From Pedobacter punctiformis (GTDB lineage Bacteria; Bacteroidota; Bacteroidia; Sphingobacteriales; Sphingobacteriaceae): 64,000 bases of DNA. The notes beneath the pieces were generated by a model, which was not told the DNA's origin, ran no database searches, and saw nothing but the letters and a program-made list of their open reading frames with translations. Below are positions 44,292-53,865 of this stretch, one piece after another (the stretch's first letter is position 1; each line of letters starts with the position of its first letter). Position numbers and translations under genes: made by a program. The stretch is from contig NZ_JAPWGM010000005.1 of assembly GCF_027213715.1 (NCBI RefSeq), forward strand, positions 186,001-250,000. The letters run 5' to 3'.

Positions 44292-44684
44292 ATGACTACT
44301 AAATCTGACCTGTTAAAACAAAAATCTGCTATAAATTTTACTCATAATTTTAGGATAATCAACCTCGATTACCTGATGGAACTTAGCATGGGAGACGTTA
44401 AGTTTCAAAAAGAACTAACCAATCAATTTATAGAACTCTCTATTTCAGAGACTGATCAGTTGAATTTATATTTCGAAACTGCAGAATACCATAAAATCCA
44501 ACCGCTGGCCCACAGCATGTTATCTACCATTTATATTATGGGGCTGGGACCGAAACTTGAATCTCACCTTCAGGAACTTAAAGATTACAGTCAACCCGAC
44601 CAGCTTAAACGGCATATAAACATAATAAGCGATGTTTGCAGAGAAGCCCGGGTGGAGGCGGAGATTTTCCTGGAAACTTTATAA
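44292..44684 (+). CDS. Stand-alone Hpt (histidine phosphotransfer) protein
   Basis: The 130-residue protein is helical with the Hpt core in IQPLAHSMLSTIYIMGL, where His74 is the probable phosphorylated residue. The helix before it (LTNQFIELSISETDQLNLY) and the one after (EARVEAEIFLETL) fit the four-helix bundle. The usual HxxKG is replaced by HSMLS, so the conserved Lys is missing. It shares an operon with the LytTR regulator and would connect it to a hybrid kinase elsewhere. A non-catalytic, titrating role is also possible. Confidence 0.8.
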   Translation: MTTKSDLLKQKSAINFTHNFRIINLDYLMELSMGDVKFQKELTNQFIELSISETDQLNLYFETAEYHKIQPLAHSMLSTIYIMGLGPKLESHLQELKDYSQPDQLKRHINIISDVCREARVEAEIFLETL

Positions 44685-44873
44685 AGAACTGCGGATTGCA
44701 TTAAAATAAATGTTATTTTTTATTTAACAGTCCCTTACTGGATGACGGTTGTTGACAATGCTGCATCACAACATCATTATTTTTATATTCAATTTAAAAT
44801 CTATCCGTTCGGTTTTAAGTATAACAAGCTTGTGATAAACGATAAGTATCAATGTCTGGCTAATCAGAATTTG

Positions 44874-44881
44874 TACCTTTG
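44874..44881 (+). promoter_or_regulatory. -7 box for the SGNH hydrolase gene
   Basis: TACCTTTG lies 24 bases before the ATG at 44906; no -33 element is clear. Confidence 0.4.
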
Positions 44882-44905
44882 AAGTTTAAATAATTTTTAT
44901 TTACA

Positions 44906-45580
44906 ATGAGCATGAGAAAATACTTTATAGCCCTTAGCCTGACTTATTTCGTTTGTATTTCGGCCATTGCACAGCAAAAACCAGCTTACTGGGACGATGT
45001 ACAAGCCATTAAACATTTTGATGCCATGTATAAGGCACCGGTTAATCCGGTTTTATTTGTAGGCAGCTCATCCATTAGAAAATGGGACGATTTAACTCAG
45101 GTATTTGCAAAATATAATGGTTTAAACCGCGGTATTGGCGGGGCGGTAATTAACGACATTACTTTTTACCTGAATGATATCGTTTTTCCGTATAATCCCA
45201 AACAAATTGTATTGTATGTCGGAGAAAATGACTTGCCTGATGCTAAAGTGACTCCGGATACGGTTTTAAACAGAACAATTAATCTATATAAATCAATCAG
45301 GGCAAAATTACCAAACACGCCTATTGTTTATATTTCTATAAAACCCAGCCCAAGTCGTGATAAATTCAGAGAGAAAGCCATTGCCTCAAATCAGTTAATC
45401 CAAAAGTTTCTGGCAGGAGAGCAAAATGTAGTGTTTGTAGATATTTATAAACCCATGCTTACAAAAACAGGGCAGTTAAGACCTGAATTATTTTTAGAAG
45501 ATATGTTGCACATGAATCCAGCGGGTTATGCCATTTGGAGAAAAGCCATAGAACGAAAACTGATAAAAAACCAGGAGTAA
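44906..45580 (+). CDS. SGNH/GDSL-type esterase
   Basis: The 224-residue secreted protein has a signal peptide (ending ISAIAQQ) and the four SGNH blocks: VGSSSIRKW (nucleophile Ser), NRGIGG (Gly), VGENDL (Asn) and DMLHMNPAGY (Asp and His). All catalytic residues are present. Such enzymes remove acetyl or other acyl groups, often from polysaccharides. It lies just upstream of a glucan utilisation locus with its own -7 box. It may or may not belong to it; a deacetylase role on the substrate is a reasonable guess. Confidence 0.9.
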   Translation: MSMRKYFIALSLTYFVCISAIAQQKPAYWDDVQAIKHFDAMYKAPVNPVLFVGSSSIRKWDDLTQVFAKYNGLNRGIGGAVINDITFYLNDIVFPYNPKQIVLYVGENDLPDAKVTPDTVLNRTINLYKSIRAKLPNTPIVYISIKPSPSRDKFREKAIASNQLIQKFLAGEQNVVFVDIYKPMLTKTGQLRPELFLEDMLHMNPAGYAIWRKAIERKLIKNQE

Positions 45581-45767
45581 ATCAGCAGGATTAAACGGGT
45601 TCAAATTTTCTTTCCGTACAGGCCAACTTATAGCATTGAGCGTTTATCCGCTTCTAAATTTTTTTAAGCTAAAAAGGGAAACGGGGGCATCATTAATACA
45701 AAATGACAGGCCTACACAAGAATTAAAATTATATATTTATTATTGCAAAAATCCTCCCTGGCTAATC

Positions 45768-48680
45768 ATGAAAAAAAGTATACTTATTGCATTTATCTTT
45801 TTGATGAATTTTAAATCCCATGCACAGGATTTACTCGGAATTCCTCAAATTGTAAATTACAATAACGAGCACTATCTGGGGGGAATTCAAAACTGGGATG
45901 TTAAGCAGGATAAGCAAGGCATCTTATATTTTGGAAACAATGAAGGCTTATTAACTTTTAACGGGCGCTACTGGAACCTGCATCGTTTGCCCAATTATAC
46001 ATCCGTAAGATCTATTGGAATAGATTCTAAAAATAAAATTTATGTTGGTGGACAGGATGAAATAGGTTATTTTTTCCCTGATGCATGGGGGATTTTAAGA
46101 TACACTTCATTATTATCCCTGCTACCCGAAACCCAACGTAAATTTGCTGATATCTGGGATATTGCTATTGTTAACGATGAAGTTTTTTTCCGTTCTACCA
46201 ATGTTGTTCTTCATTATAAAGACGGTGCAATTAAAGGCTACAAACCCGGTGCAACCTGGCTCTACCTCGGTGCCGTGAATAAACAAGTAATGGCACAATC
46301 TAAGGATGCGGGTATCATGATTTACGACAAAGAAGTTTGGAAACCCTATTGTACCGATACCGTTTTAAAGTATGCGTCTGTGAGCTCAATTATGCCTTAT
46401 GGCAAGGATACTTTACTGGTTTCTACTTTAAAAAAGGGTTTTTTTACCATACACAATAATCACCTTACACCATTACGTACTCAACTGGATGCCGTGTTTA
46501 TTAACGACCGGATATTTTTTGCCAGTCAGATTAATAGTAACCTTTACGCAGTGGGCACAACATCAGGTGGCGTATACATTATGAATAAAAAGGGCCAGCT
46601 GGTACAGAAATACAATTACCGGGAGGGTTTGCAAAACAATAATGTAAGGGGCATACTTTTAGATCAGGACAAAAATATGTGGCTGGCGCTGGATGATGGG
46701 ATCGCTTATGTAGCCATTAACAGTGCCATTAAAAATATTTATCCAGACAGGAACAAACAAATAACGAGTTACGCTTTCCACAAGTTTAACCAATCTTTAT
46801 ACATTGGTACTTCCAACGGTTTGTACCGTACACCCGTTAACGCTGTTTCACAGGATTTAAGTTATTCAACATCGAACTTTGAAGAGGTTAAAAATACAAA
46901 GGGACAGGTTTGGGGCCTGGATGAAATTAATAACCAGTTGTTGATGGCGCATGAAGAAGGTACTTCTTTAATTCAGGGTAATGTGGCAAAACCTTTATAT
47001 ACACTTCCGGGAACCTGGATGTTTCAGCCGCTGCAAAATGTTTTTCCTGCAACAGATGTTTTAGCGGGAACCTATGTGGGCCTGCAAAAATTAAATTATT
47101 TAAACGGTACATTTACCAACGGCGGTAAAATAGAAGGAATTACAGAAACCCTGCGTTTTATCGTTGTCGATAATAACGATAACATATGGGCCTCGCATCC
47201 ATATCATGGCGTTTACAAAATTGAATTAAGTGCAGATCATAAAAAAATACTCCGCACCAGGATGTTCACTCCAAAAGAAGGTTTGCCCTCTAAATTATAC
47301 AATTATGTGTATCGTGTTAAAAACAGGGTCGTTATTGCCACAGTAGATGGTGTTTATGAATATGATACCGATCACCAAAAATTTATACGGTTAAAATTAC
47401 TTAATAATGCCCTTAACGGAATTTCTATTCAATATTTAAAGGAGGATAACGAAGGGAATATCTGGTTTGTAACCAATAAAAAGGTTGGGATTGTAGATTT
47501 TAGCAAACCTTCAGGCTCCAATCCTTTTAGCATATTTTACCTGCCCGAGCTGGATGGAAAAGTAGTGGGTGGATTTGAATCTATTTATGCGCTGGATAAA
47601 AAAAATATCTTTATTGGCGCAAATAAAGGTGCTTACCACATCAATTACGATAAATACATTGATAACATTACCAAGCCAGTTGTACTTTTAGGTGCTGTAA
47701 AATTGCTGGCCACAGACAGTAATATTTTTGGAGGTTATTTTGTCCAAAAAGGCAATATTGCAGACAAACAGGATATGACTCAAATCCTTCAACTTAAAAA
47801 TGCTTTAAATTCTGTTCATTTCGAATTTTCATCAACCCTTTTTGAGCATGAAAAAAATATTAGTTTTAGTTATCAGCTCGTAGGTTTTGATGTGCAGTGG
47901 TCGGCATGGAATGTAAAAAGCGAAAAGGATTATACCAATTTACCCGCAGGTAAATATACCTTTAATATAAAAGGACGAACCGATGCCGGGAACGAATCGG
48001 CGGTGGTTAGTTATACTTTTGAAGTTTTACCCGCCTGGTATAATTCTATCTGGATGAAAATACTTTACCTGGCCTTACTGGTTTTATTGGTTAGGTTAAT
48101 AATCCGCTGGCAAAAAAACAAACACCTTAAAGAGCAGGAAAGAATGGGTTATCTGCATCAGCTGGAACTGGATCGTACGGAAAAGGAAATTGTACGCCTT
48201 AAAAACGAAAAACTGGAAGCTGATGTAAATTATAAAAACAAAGAATTATCCACCATGACCATGCACCTGGTGCAAAGAGGTAAGGTGCTGGCCAAAATCA
48301 AGGAAGTTATATCGTCTGTAATTAAGAGTCAGGATCTTTCAGAAAGTTCTCCAAATTTCAGGCACCTGATTCGTTTAATCCGTGAGGTAGAAAAGAAAGA
48401 TCAGGAGCTGGACCATTTAAGCGTACACTTTAACCATGTAAATGCTGAGTTTTTTAATAAGCTTAAAGATCTTTATCCCGACCTGAGCCAGAATGATCTG
48501 AAGTTTTGTGCTTACCTGTCTATGAACCTTTCCTCAAAAGAAATGGCACAACTGATGAATGTAACCATTAAAGCCGTTGAAGTTGGAAGATATCGCCTGA
48601 GAAAGAAACTTCAGCTTAAACCGGAGGTTAATCTTTACGAGTTTTTAATCGAGATCGCAAGGCAAAAAGGCAGTCAATAA
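45768..48680 (+). CDS. Transmembrane propeller regulator with C-terminal LuxR-type HTH (SusR-like role)
   Basis: With the ATG at 45768 the protein has 970 residues and a signal peptide (ending KSHAQD). The longer frame from 45636 would bury the signal. The periplasmic part is a series of reg_prop repeats (about residues 30-650; INSNLYAVGTTSGGVYIMNK, GNIWFVTNKKVGIVDFS), then a Y_Y_Y domain (FDVQWSAWNVKSEKDYTNLP, about 705-755). A single membrane helix follows (SIWMKILYLALLVLLVRLII), then a coiled coil and a LuxR-type HTH in the last 65 residues (LSSKEMAQLMNVTIKAVEVG). There is no kinase or receiver, so sensing and DNA binding are in one chain. It sits directly upstream of susC. Confidence 0.9.
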   Translation: MKKSILIAFIFLMNFKSHAQDLLGIPQIVNYNNEHYLGGIQNWDVKQDKQGILYFGNNEGLLTFNGRYWNLHRLPNYTSVRSIGIDSKNKIYVGGQDEIGYFFPDAWGILRYTSLLSLLPETQRKFADIWDIAIVNDEVFFRSTNVVLHYKDGAIKGYKPGATWLYLGAVNKQVMAQSKDAGIMIYDKEVWKPYCTDTVLKYASVSSIMPYGKDTLLVSTLKKGFFTIHNNHLTPLRTQLDAVFINDRIFFASQINSNLYAVGTTSGGVYIMNKKGQLVQKYNYREGLQNNNVRGILLDQDKNMWLALDDGIAYVAINSAIKNIYPDRNKQITSYAFHKFNQSLYIGTSNGLYRTPVNAVSQDLSYSTSNFEEVKNTKGQVWGLDEINNQLLMAHEEGTSLIQGNVAKPLYTLPGTWMFQPLQNVFPATDVLAGTYVGLQKLNYLNGTFTNGGKIEGITETLRFIVVDNNDNIWASHPYHGVYKIELSADHKKILRTRMFTPKEGLPSKLYNYVYRVKNRVVIATVDGVYEYDTDHQKFIRLKLLNNALNGISIQYLKEDNEGNIWFVTNKKVGIVDFSKPSGSNPFSIFYLPELDGKVVGGFESIYALDKKNIFIGANKGAYHINYDKYIDNITKPVVLLGAVKLLATDSNIFGGYFVQKGNIADKQDMTQILQLKNALNSVHFEFSSTLFEHEKNISFSYQLVGFDVQWSAWNVKSEKDYTNLPAGKYTFNIKGRTDAGNESAVVSYTFEVLPAWYNSIWMKILYLALLVLLVRLIIRWQKNKHLKEQERMGYLHQLELDRTEKEIVRLKNEKLEADVNYKNKELSTMTMHLVQRGKVLAKIKEVISSVIKSQDLSESSPNFRHLIRLIREVEKKDQELDHLSVHFNHVNAEFFNKLKDLYPDLSQNDLKFCAYLSMNLSSKEMAQLMNVTIKAVEVGRYRLRKKLQLKPEVNLYEFLIEIARQKGSQ

Positions 48681-48912
48681 TGCTTTTTAATGGTTTTAAT
48701 TTAATTAATTTATTTTCAGTTTGTTACGTTGTTTTTGTAGTGCTTATGTAGGTGTAAAATGCGGCTTTTTTTGGCATAAAACGGCGTTTGTATGGCTGGT
48801 GTAGTGGGCTCAATTTCTACTAAAACTATCTTCCTCCATTAGATTTGATTTGAGTTGCAGCAGCTGTGCAGGCACTCGAACTAACCAAATCATTTACTAA
48901 AAACTATTTTCT

Positions 48913-51900
48913 ATGAGAGGAAGATTTACATTCGTATTCTTCATTTACTGTTTGATGGTATTTCCCTTTGCTTTAATGGCTCAGGACATCACCGTTACAG
49001 GAAAAGTAACAGATCAAAAAGAGGGGTTACCACTTCCCGGGGTAACTGTAAAAGTAGAAGGTTCAAACAGAGCCGTTTCTACAGATGGCACGGGCCGGTT
49101 TTCAATTCAGGCGGCAAACGGAAGCAGATTAACATTTAGCTTAATCGGTATGGCATCCCAAACCGTAACCATTACCTCATCTACCGTTAATGTAAGTTTG
49201 CTTACAGATGCTAAAGAATTAAGTGAAGTTGTTGTTGTAGGTTATGGTACGCAAAAGAAAAGCGTGGTAACCGGGGCCATTTCAAGTGTTAAAGCATCCG
49301 ATCTGGAAAATCAACCCGTTGTTAGGATTGAGCAATCTTTACAGGGCCGTACTTCTGGTTTAACTATTGCTGCAACCTCCGGACAGCCAGGATCAAGTGC
49401 TACCGTTCGCTTAAGGGGATTTACCTCATTCGGAAATGATAAAAATAATCCTTTATGGGTGGTAGATGGAGTGGTAATTGACAATGGAGGCATAGGTTAT
49501 TTAAATCAGGCCGATATTGAATCTATAGAAGTACTGAAAGATGCGGCATCGGCAGCAATTTATGGTGCACGTGCGGCTTCCGGCGTAATTTTAGTCACCA
49601 CCAAAAAAGGTAAGGCAGGAAACCTGAGCATTACTTACAGTGGTTATTATGGTACACAGGCACCTGCAAAAAAACTGGATCTGCTTAATGCAACAGAGTA
49701 TGCTACAGTAAGGAATACAGCGGCTATTAATGCCGGTAAAGCTGCTCCATATCCAAATGCGCAATCTTATGGTGAGGGTACAGATTGGCAATCGTTAATT
49801 TTTAACAACAGCGCACCAAAACAAAATCACGAAGTAAGCATTAGTGGCGGAAGTGAAAAGGCAACTTTTTATACTTCATTCGGTTATACAGATATTGATG
49901 GGATTGTAGCGACTCCGATTTCTAAATTTAACCGTGCAAATGTTCGTTTAAACTCAACTTACAAACCGGCAAAATGGATTACCATCGGAGAAAATTTGGG
50001 CTATAGCCATGCCGTTAATAGTGGCATCGGAGAAACCAACAGAGAGTACGGAGGCGTATTAAGTTCAGCCGTGAATTTAGATCCGATTATGCCGGCAATT
50101 ATTTCTGATGCAGCTTCAGCAGCTACAGTTTATAACCCCAACAATCCACTGGGATTGAAGGATGCAAATGGTAATTTTTATGGCGTTCCGGCAGGTGGTT
50201 TTCAGGAGATGAAAAATCCATTGGCTTACATTCAAACCCGTTTGGGCAATTACAGCTGGGATCACAATATTATTGGTAACGGTTTTGTTGATGTTGAACC
50301 AATTGCTGGTTTACATGTTCGTTCTACGCTGGGTACAAAAATGGCCTTTTATGGTGGCGATAGCTTTACGCCTGTGTTTTTCTTAGGCTCAGGCCCGGGT
50401 GGATCAAATTTATCTGCATCCCTTTCACGTAATCTTAATTATGTAATTAATTACAACTTTGAAAATACCATTTCTTATAACAGAATCTTTGATAAACACA
50501 ACATTACCCTATTGGTTGGTCAGGGTGCTTATAAAGATGGTAACGCCAGGGGGGTGTCTACAACTTATGCCAATATTCCCGCAACCACTTTTGATGAGGC
50601 TTCTTTCAGGTACAATACACTACCTGCCAACAGAACAACGAGTGGAAACGACGGAACAGACCATAAGGTTAACTCTTTGTTTTCGAGGTTGCAATACAAT
50701 TATGCAGAGAAATATTTAATGACTGCGTTAATCAGACGTGACGGTTCTTCAAGATTTGGACAGAACAATAAATTTGGTTACTTCCCTTCTGCTTCAGTAG
50801 GCTGGGTACCAACTTTAGAAGATTTCTTTCCTAAAAATAATATCGTTTCCTTCCTGAAAATCCGTGCAAGTTACGGGGTAACCGGACAAGATTTAATTGG
50901 CGATTTCTCTTTCGTGCCAACCGTTGGTCCGGGGCGTAACTATACTTTTGGCTCTACCGAAGTCATTAATGTAGGTTACAGTCCAAATGCACCGGCAAAC
51001 CCCGATTTGAAATGGGAAGAAACCAGACAAACCGATATTGGTTTTGATGCTGTTTTATTCAGAGATTTTACTTTTGGTTTCGACTGGTATAAAAAGAAAA
51101 CCATTGGTATTTTGCAAAACCCTCCCGTTCCGGGTTATACCGGTAGCGGTGCTTTTGCTGCAAATGTTGCCGATATGCAGAATACAGGTGTTGAATTTGA
51201 ATTGGGCTATCGCAAGCAATTTGGAGAACTTAATGTAAGTGTGAATGCAAATGCTTCTTTCTTTAAAAATGAAGTCACTAAATTATTGCCTGGAGTTACT
51301 TTTATTGATGATAATACCGCAAGTTTCCAAACTTTGGGGGGTATTACCCGTACCGCTTTAGGCAGGTCTTACAATGAGTTTTTTGGTTACCAGAATTTAG
51401 GTATTTTCCAAACACAGGCAGAAATTGACAGTTATGTTGGCCCTTCAGGAACAAAATTACAGCCTAATGCTAAACCTGGCGATTTTAAATTTGCAAACTT
51501 AAACGGTGACAATGCCATTAATGGTGATGACCGTACTTATCTGGGCAACCCTGCTCCTAAAGCCAGTTACGGTTTAACCATTAATCTGGCTTATAAAAAC
51601 TTCGACTTCTCTGCATTTGGAAGTGGTGTTGCCGGCAATACTATTTTCCAGGGTTTGCGCAGGTTAGATATTGGTACGCAAGCTAACTGGCAAACTAAAA
51701 TTTTAGACAGCTGGACACCAACCAATACAAGTGCTACTCTACCGCGATTGGTAGAGGGTGATCCAAACGGAAATTATTCAAAATTTAACTCGGTATATCT
51801 TGAAAAAGGAGATTATTTCAGACTAAGAACCATTCAGCTGGGCTATTCATTTCCTAAATCAATCACCAGTAAATTGAGGATGCAAAAACTACGTGTTTAT

Positions 51901-52059
51901 GTGTTAAGCGAAAATTTATTTACCATAACCAAATATTCAGGATACGATCCGGAATTGGGGGTAACCAGCGATGCGGGTGGCGGAGCAGTATTCAGTATAG
52001 ACCGCAGTGCTTATCCACAGGCACGTTCATTTCTGTTTGGTTTAAATGTTGGATTTTAA
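48913..52059 (+). CDS. SusC/RagA family TonB-linked outer membrane transporter
   Basis: The 1,048-residue protein has a signal peptide (ending LMAQD), a carboxypeptidase-like domain (about residues 25-100), the SusC signature ELSEVVVVGYGTQKKSVVTG (about 105-124), a plug with LRGFTSFGNDKNNPLWVVDG and GARAASGVILVTTKKGK, and a large barrel ending SFLFGLNVGF. It imports oligosaccharides together with the SusD lipoprotein encoded next. The stop overlaps the longer possible susD start by one base. The 232-base gap upstream, behind the regulator gene, should hold the controlled promoter, although I see no perfect -7 box there. Confidence 0.95.
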   Translation: MRGRFTFVFFIYCLMVFPFALMAQDITVTGKVTDQKEGLPLPGVTVKVEGSNRAVSTDGTGRFSIQAANGSRLTFSLIGMASQTVTITSSTVNVSLLTDAKELSEVVVVGYGTQKKSVVTGAISSVKASDLENQPVVRIEQSLQGRTSGLTIAATSGQPGSSATVRLRGFTSFGNDKNNPLWVVDGVVIDNGGIGYLNQADIESIEVLKDAASAAIYGARAASGVILVTTKKGKAGNLSITYSGYYGTQAPAKKLDLLNATEYATVRNTAAINAGKAAPYPNAQSYGEGTDWQSLIFNNSAPKQNHEVSISGGSEKATFYTSFGYTDIDGIVATPISKFNRANVRLNSTYKPAKWITIGENLGYSHAVNSGIGETNREYGGVLSSAVNLDPIMPAIISDAASAATVYNPNNPLGLKDANGNFYGVPAGGFQEMKNPLAYIQTRLGNYSWDHNIIGNGFVDVEPIAGLHVRSTLGTKMAFYGGDSFTPVFFLGSGPGGSNLSASLSRNLNYVINYNFENTISYNRIFDKHNITLLVGQGAYKDGNARGVSTTYANIPATTFDEASFRYNTLPANRTTSGNDGTDHKVNSLFSRLQYNYAEKYLMTALIRRDGSSRFGQNNKFGYFPSASVGWVPTLEDFFPKNNIVSFLKIRASYGVTGQDLIGDFSFVPTVGPGRNYTFGSTEVINVGYSPNAPANPDLKWEETRQTDIGFDAVLFRDFTFGFDWYKKKTIGILQNPPVPGYTGSGAFAANVADMQNTGVEFELGYRKQFGELNVSVNANASFFKNEVTKLLPGVTFIDDNTASFQTLGGITRTALGRSYNEFFGYQNLGIFQTQAEIDSYVGPSGTKLQPNAKPGDFKFANLNGDNAINGDDRTYLGNPAPKASYGLTINLAYKNFDFSAFGSGVAGNTIFQGLRRLDIGTQANWQTKILDSWTPTNTSATLPRLVEGDPNGNYSKFNSVYLEKGDYFRLRTIQLGYSFPKSITSKLRMQKLRVYVLSENLFTITKYSGYDPELGVTSDAGGGAVFSIDRSAYPQARSFLFGLNVGF

Positions 52060-52070
52060 TGACTATAAAA

Positions 52071-53648
52071 ATGAAAACTAAAATAAAATATATTCTTGCA
52101 TTGGTAATTGGCTCCCAGTTATTAAACTCATGCAAAAAAGATTTAGATGTAAATTTCCAGGAAAGGATACTGGTTGATAATTATTATAAAACCCCGGCTG
52201 ATGCATTGGCCGGTCTGGTGTCAGTTTACGATAGGTTCGGTTTTCAGGACGGAGGTTTATTTGATAAGGTAGCGATTATGGATGTAGCTTCTGATGACCA
52301 GATTGCTGGCGGTGGTAATGCTACAGACGTAAATTCCCTTCAGGTAGTCTCTAATTATACGCTCAGTCCTGCGGTTGGTCCGCAAGGTTACCTTTGGAAT
52401 AAGGGTTATGCAGGTATTTACAGGGCAAACATTTTACTGGCCAGAATCGATGGTATTCAGATGGATGCAGCTACAAAGTCGCGTTATACAGCTGAAGCTA
52501 AAACATTGCGTGCACTGTTTTACTTTGACCTGGTTCGTTTCTTTAAAAAGATTCCTTTAATTACAGCCGAAGTTCCGGTAAGTGGGATGTATGATGTAGA
52601 GCAGGTGGCACCCGCTGATATTTATACTTTTATTGAAAAAGAATTGCTTGACGCCATTCCTGGTTTACCAAACACGGTTCCGGCAGCTACCGAAGGAGGG
52701 CGTTTAACTAAAGGTGCAGCGCAGGCTTTATTGGGTAAAATTTATTTATGGCAGAAAAAATATCAGCTGGCAGCAGATCAGTTTGCGATTGTAAACGGAC
52801 CAACTCCTGGTCAGGCAAACCCAACTTATGGCTATAAACTACTGCCAAACTTTGCCGATTTATGGAAATACAGCAACAAATTTAATAGCGAATCTATCCT
52901 GGAAATTGTACACACTGGCGCTTCTAACGGTGGCTGGGGCGATGCCGGTGCAACCGAAGGTAATCTTTTAAATATTATTACAGGGCCACGTGGTTACAAC
53001 GCCAATCCCGGAGCACCAGATTATTACGGTGGTTACAGTTTTCTGGTATTCAGAAAAGAGTTTTTTGATTTTATCCACTTTGATCCGCGTAATAAAGCAA
53101 CCGTGGCAAACCTGGATAGTTTGGAAAAAAACTATGTAATTGGAAATTACGATGGCTTAGGACCGGTAAATCCTGGTGTTAAAAAGCCGGGTTATACCCC
53201 TGGTTATTTGAATACCGGTTACTTTCTTGAAAAATTCCTGGCCCGTAATTCCAACAAAACAACTGTGGGTACAAATTACGACTTAAATTTCTCTCAGGAT
53301 ATCTACGAAATCCGTCTGGCAGACACCTATTTGCTAGAGGCCGAATCTTTAATGGATGCGGGTGCTGCGGTAGGAGCAGGTTCAAGAGCTTATCAGCTTT
53401 TAAATGCAGTAAGGGCAAGGGTGGGTTTAAATCCGGTTGCTGTTACACAAGATAATATCGAAAAAGAAAGACGACTTGAACTGGCCGGTGAAGGACACCG
53501 CTGGTTAGATTTAGTGCGTTGGGGTAAAGCAGCTTCTGTTTTGGCATTTAAAGGTTTTGTAGCTGGTAAACATGAGGTTTTTCCAATCCCTCAAAATGAG
53601 CTTAACAATACTAAAATCGTACAAAACGATGAATGGAAAGGTAAATAA
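52071..53648 (+). CDS. RagB/SusD family nutrient-binding lipoprotein
   Basis: The 525-residue lipoprotein has a type II signal peptide with LLNSC. The helical SusD fold is seen in the TPR-like segments: RYTAEAKTLRALFYFDLVRF near residue 150, LTKGAAQALLGKIYLWQKKY near 220, and ERRLELAGEGHRWLDLVRWG near the end. The last is the standard C-terminal signature. It caps the SusC barrel and binds the glucan oligomers. An alternative ATG at 52059 overlaps the susC stop; the ATG at 52071 gives a more usual signal peptide. Confidence 0.95.
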   Translation: MKTKIKYILALVIGSQLLNSCKKDLDVNFQERILVDNYYKTPADALAGLVSVYDRFGFQDGGLFDKVAIMDVASDDQIAGGGNATDVNSLQVVSNYTLSPAVGPQGYLWNKGYAGIYRANILLARIDGIQMDAATKSRYTAEAKTLRALFYFDLVRFFKKIPLITAEVPVSGMYDVEQVAPADIYTFIEKELLDAIPGLPNTVPAATEGGRLTKGAAQALLGKIYLWQKKYQLAADQFAIVNGPTPGQANPTYGYKLLPNFADLWKYSNKFNSESILEIVHTGASNGGWGDAGATEGNLLNIITGPRGYNANPGAPDYYGGYSFLVFRKEFFDFIHFDPRNKATVANLDSLEKNYVIGNYDGLGPVNPGVKKPGYTPGYLNTGYFLEKFLARNSNKTTVGTNYDLNFSQDIYEIRLADTYLLEAESLMDAGAAVGAGSRAYQLLNAVRARVGLNPVAVTQDNIEKERRLELAGEGHRWLDLVRWGKAASVLAFKGFVAGKHEVFPIPQNELNNTKIVQNDEWKGK

Positions 53649-53670
53649 GCCTTTTATAAGAATATTCGCC

Positions 53671-53755
53671 ACCCTGAGTTAATTTCAGTATGACGAAAAG
53701 ATTAAACAACTAGTTTAAAGCCCCGGTTAATTTAAACATTAATCGAACTCAGGGT
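53671..53755. repeat. Inverted repeat in the gap between susD and the GH30 gene
   Basis: ACCCTGAGTT (53671-53680) and AACTCAGGGT (53746-53755) are perfect 10-base inverted repeats 65 bases apart. The inner part includes AATTTCAGTATGACG, like the REP-type repeats elsewhere in the window. Confidence 0.6.
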
Positions 53756-53865
53756 AATATGGTTAGTTTAATTTTGGTTTAATTGTTAACAGGAGGGGGA
53801 ACTAAACAACCCCTCCCTGTTTTACCTGAAGTGAATGCCGCCTCCATTTCTTAATTTGATATTAC

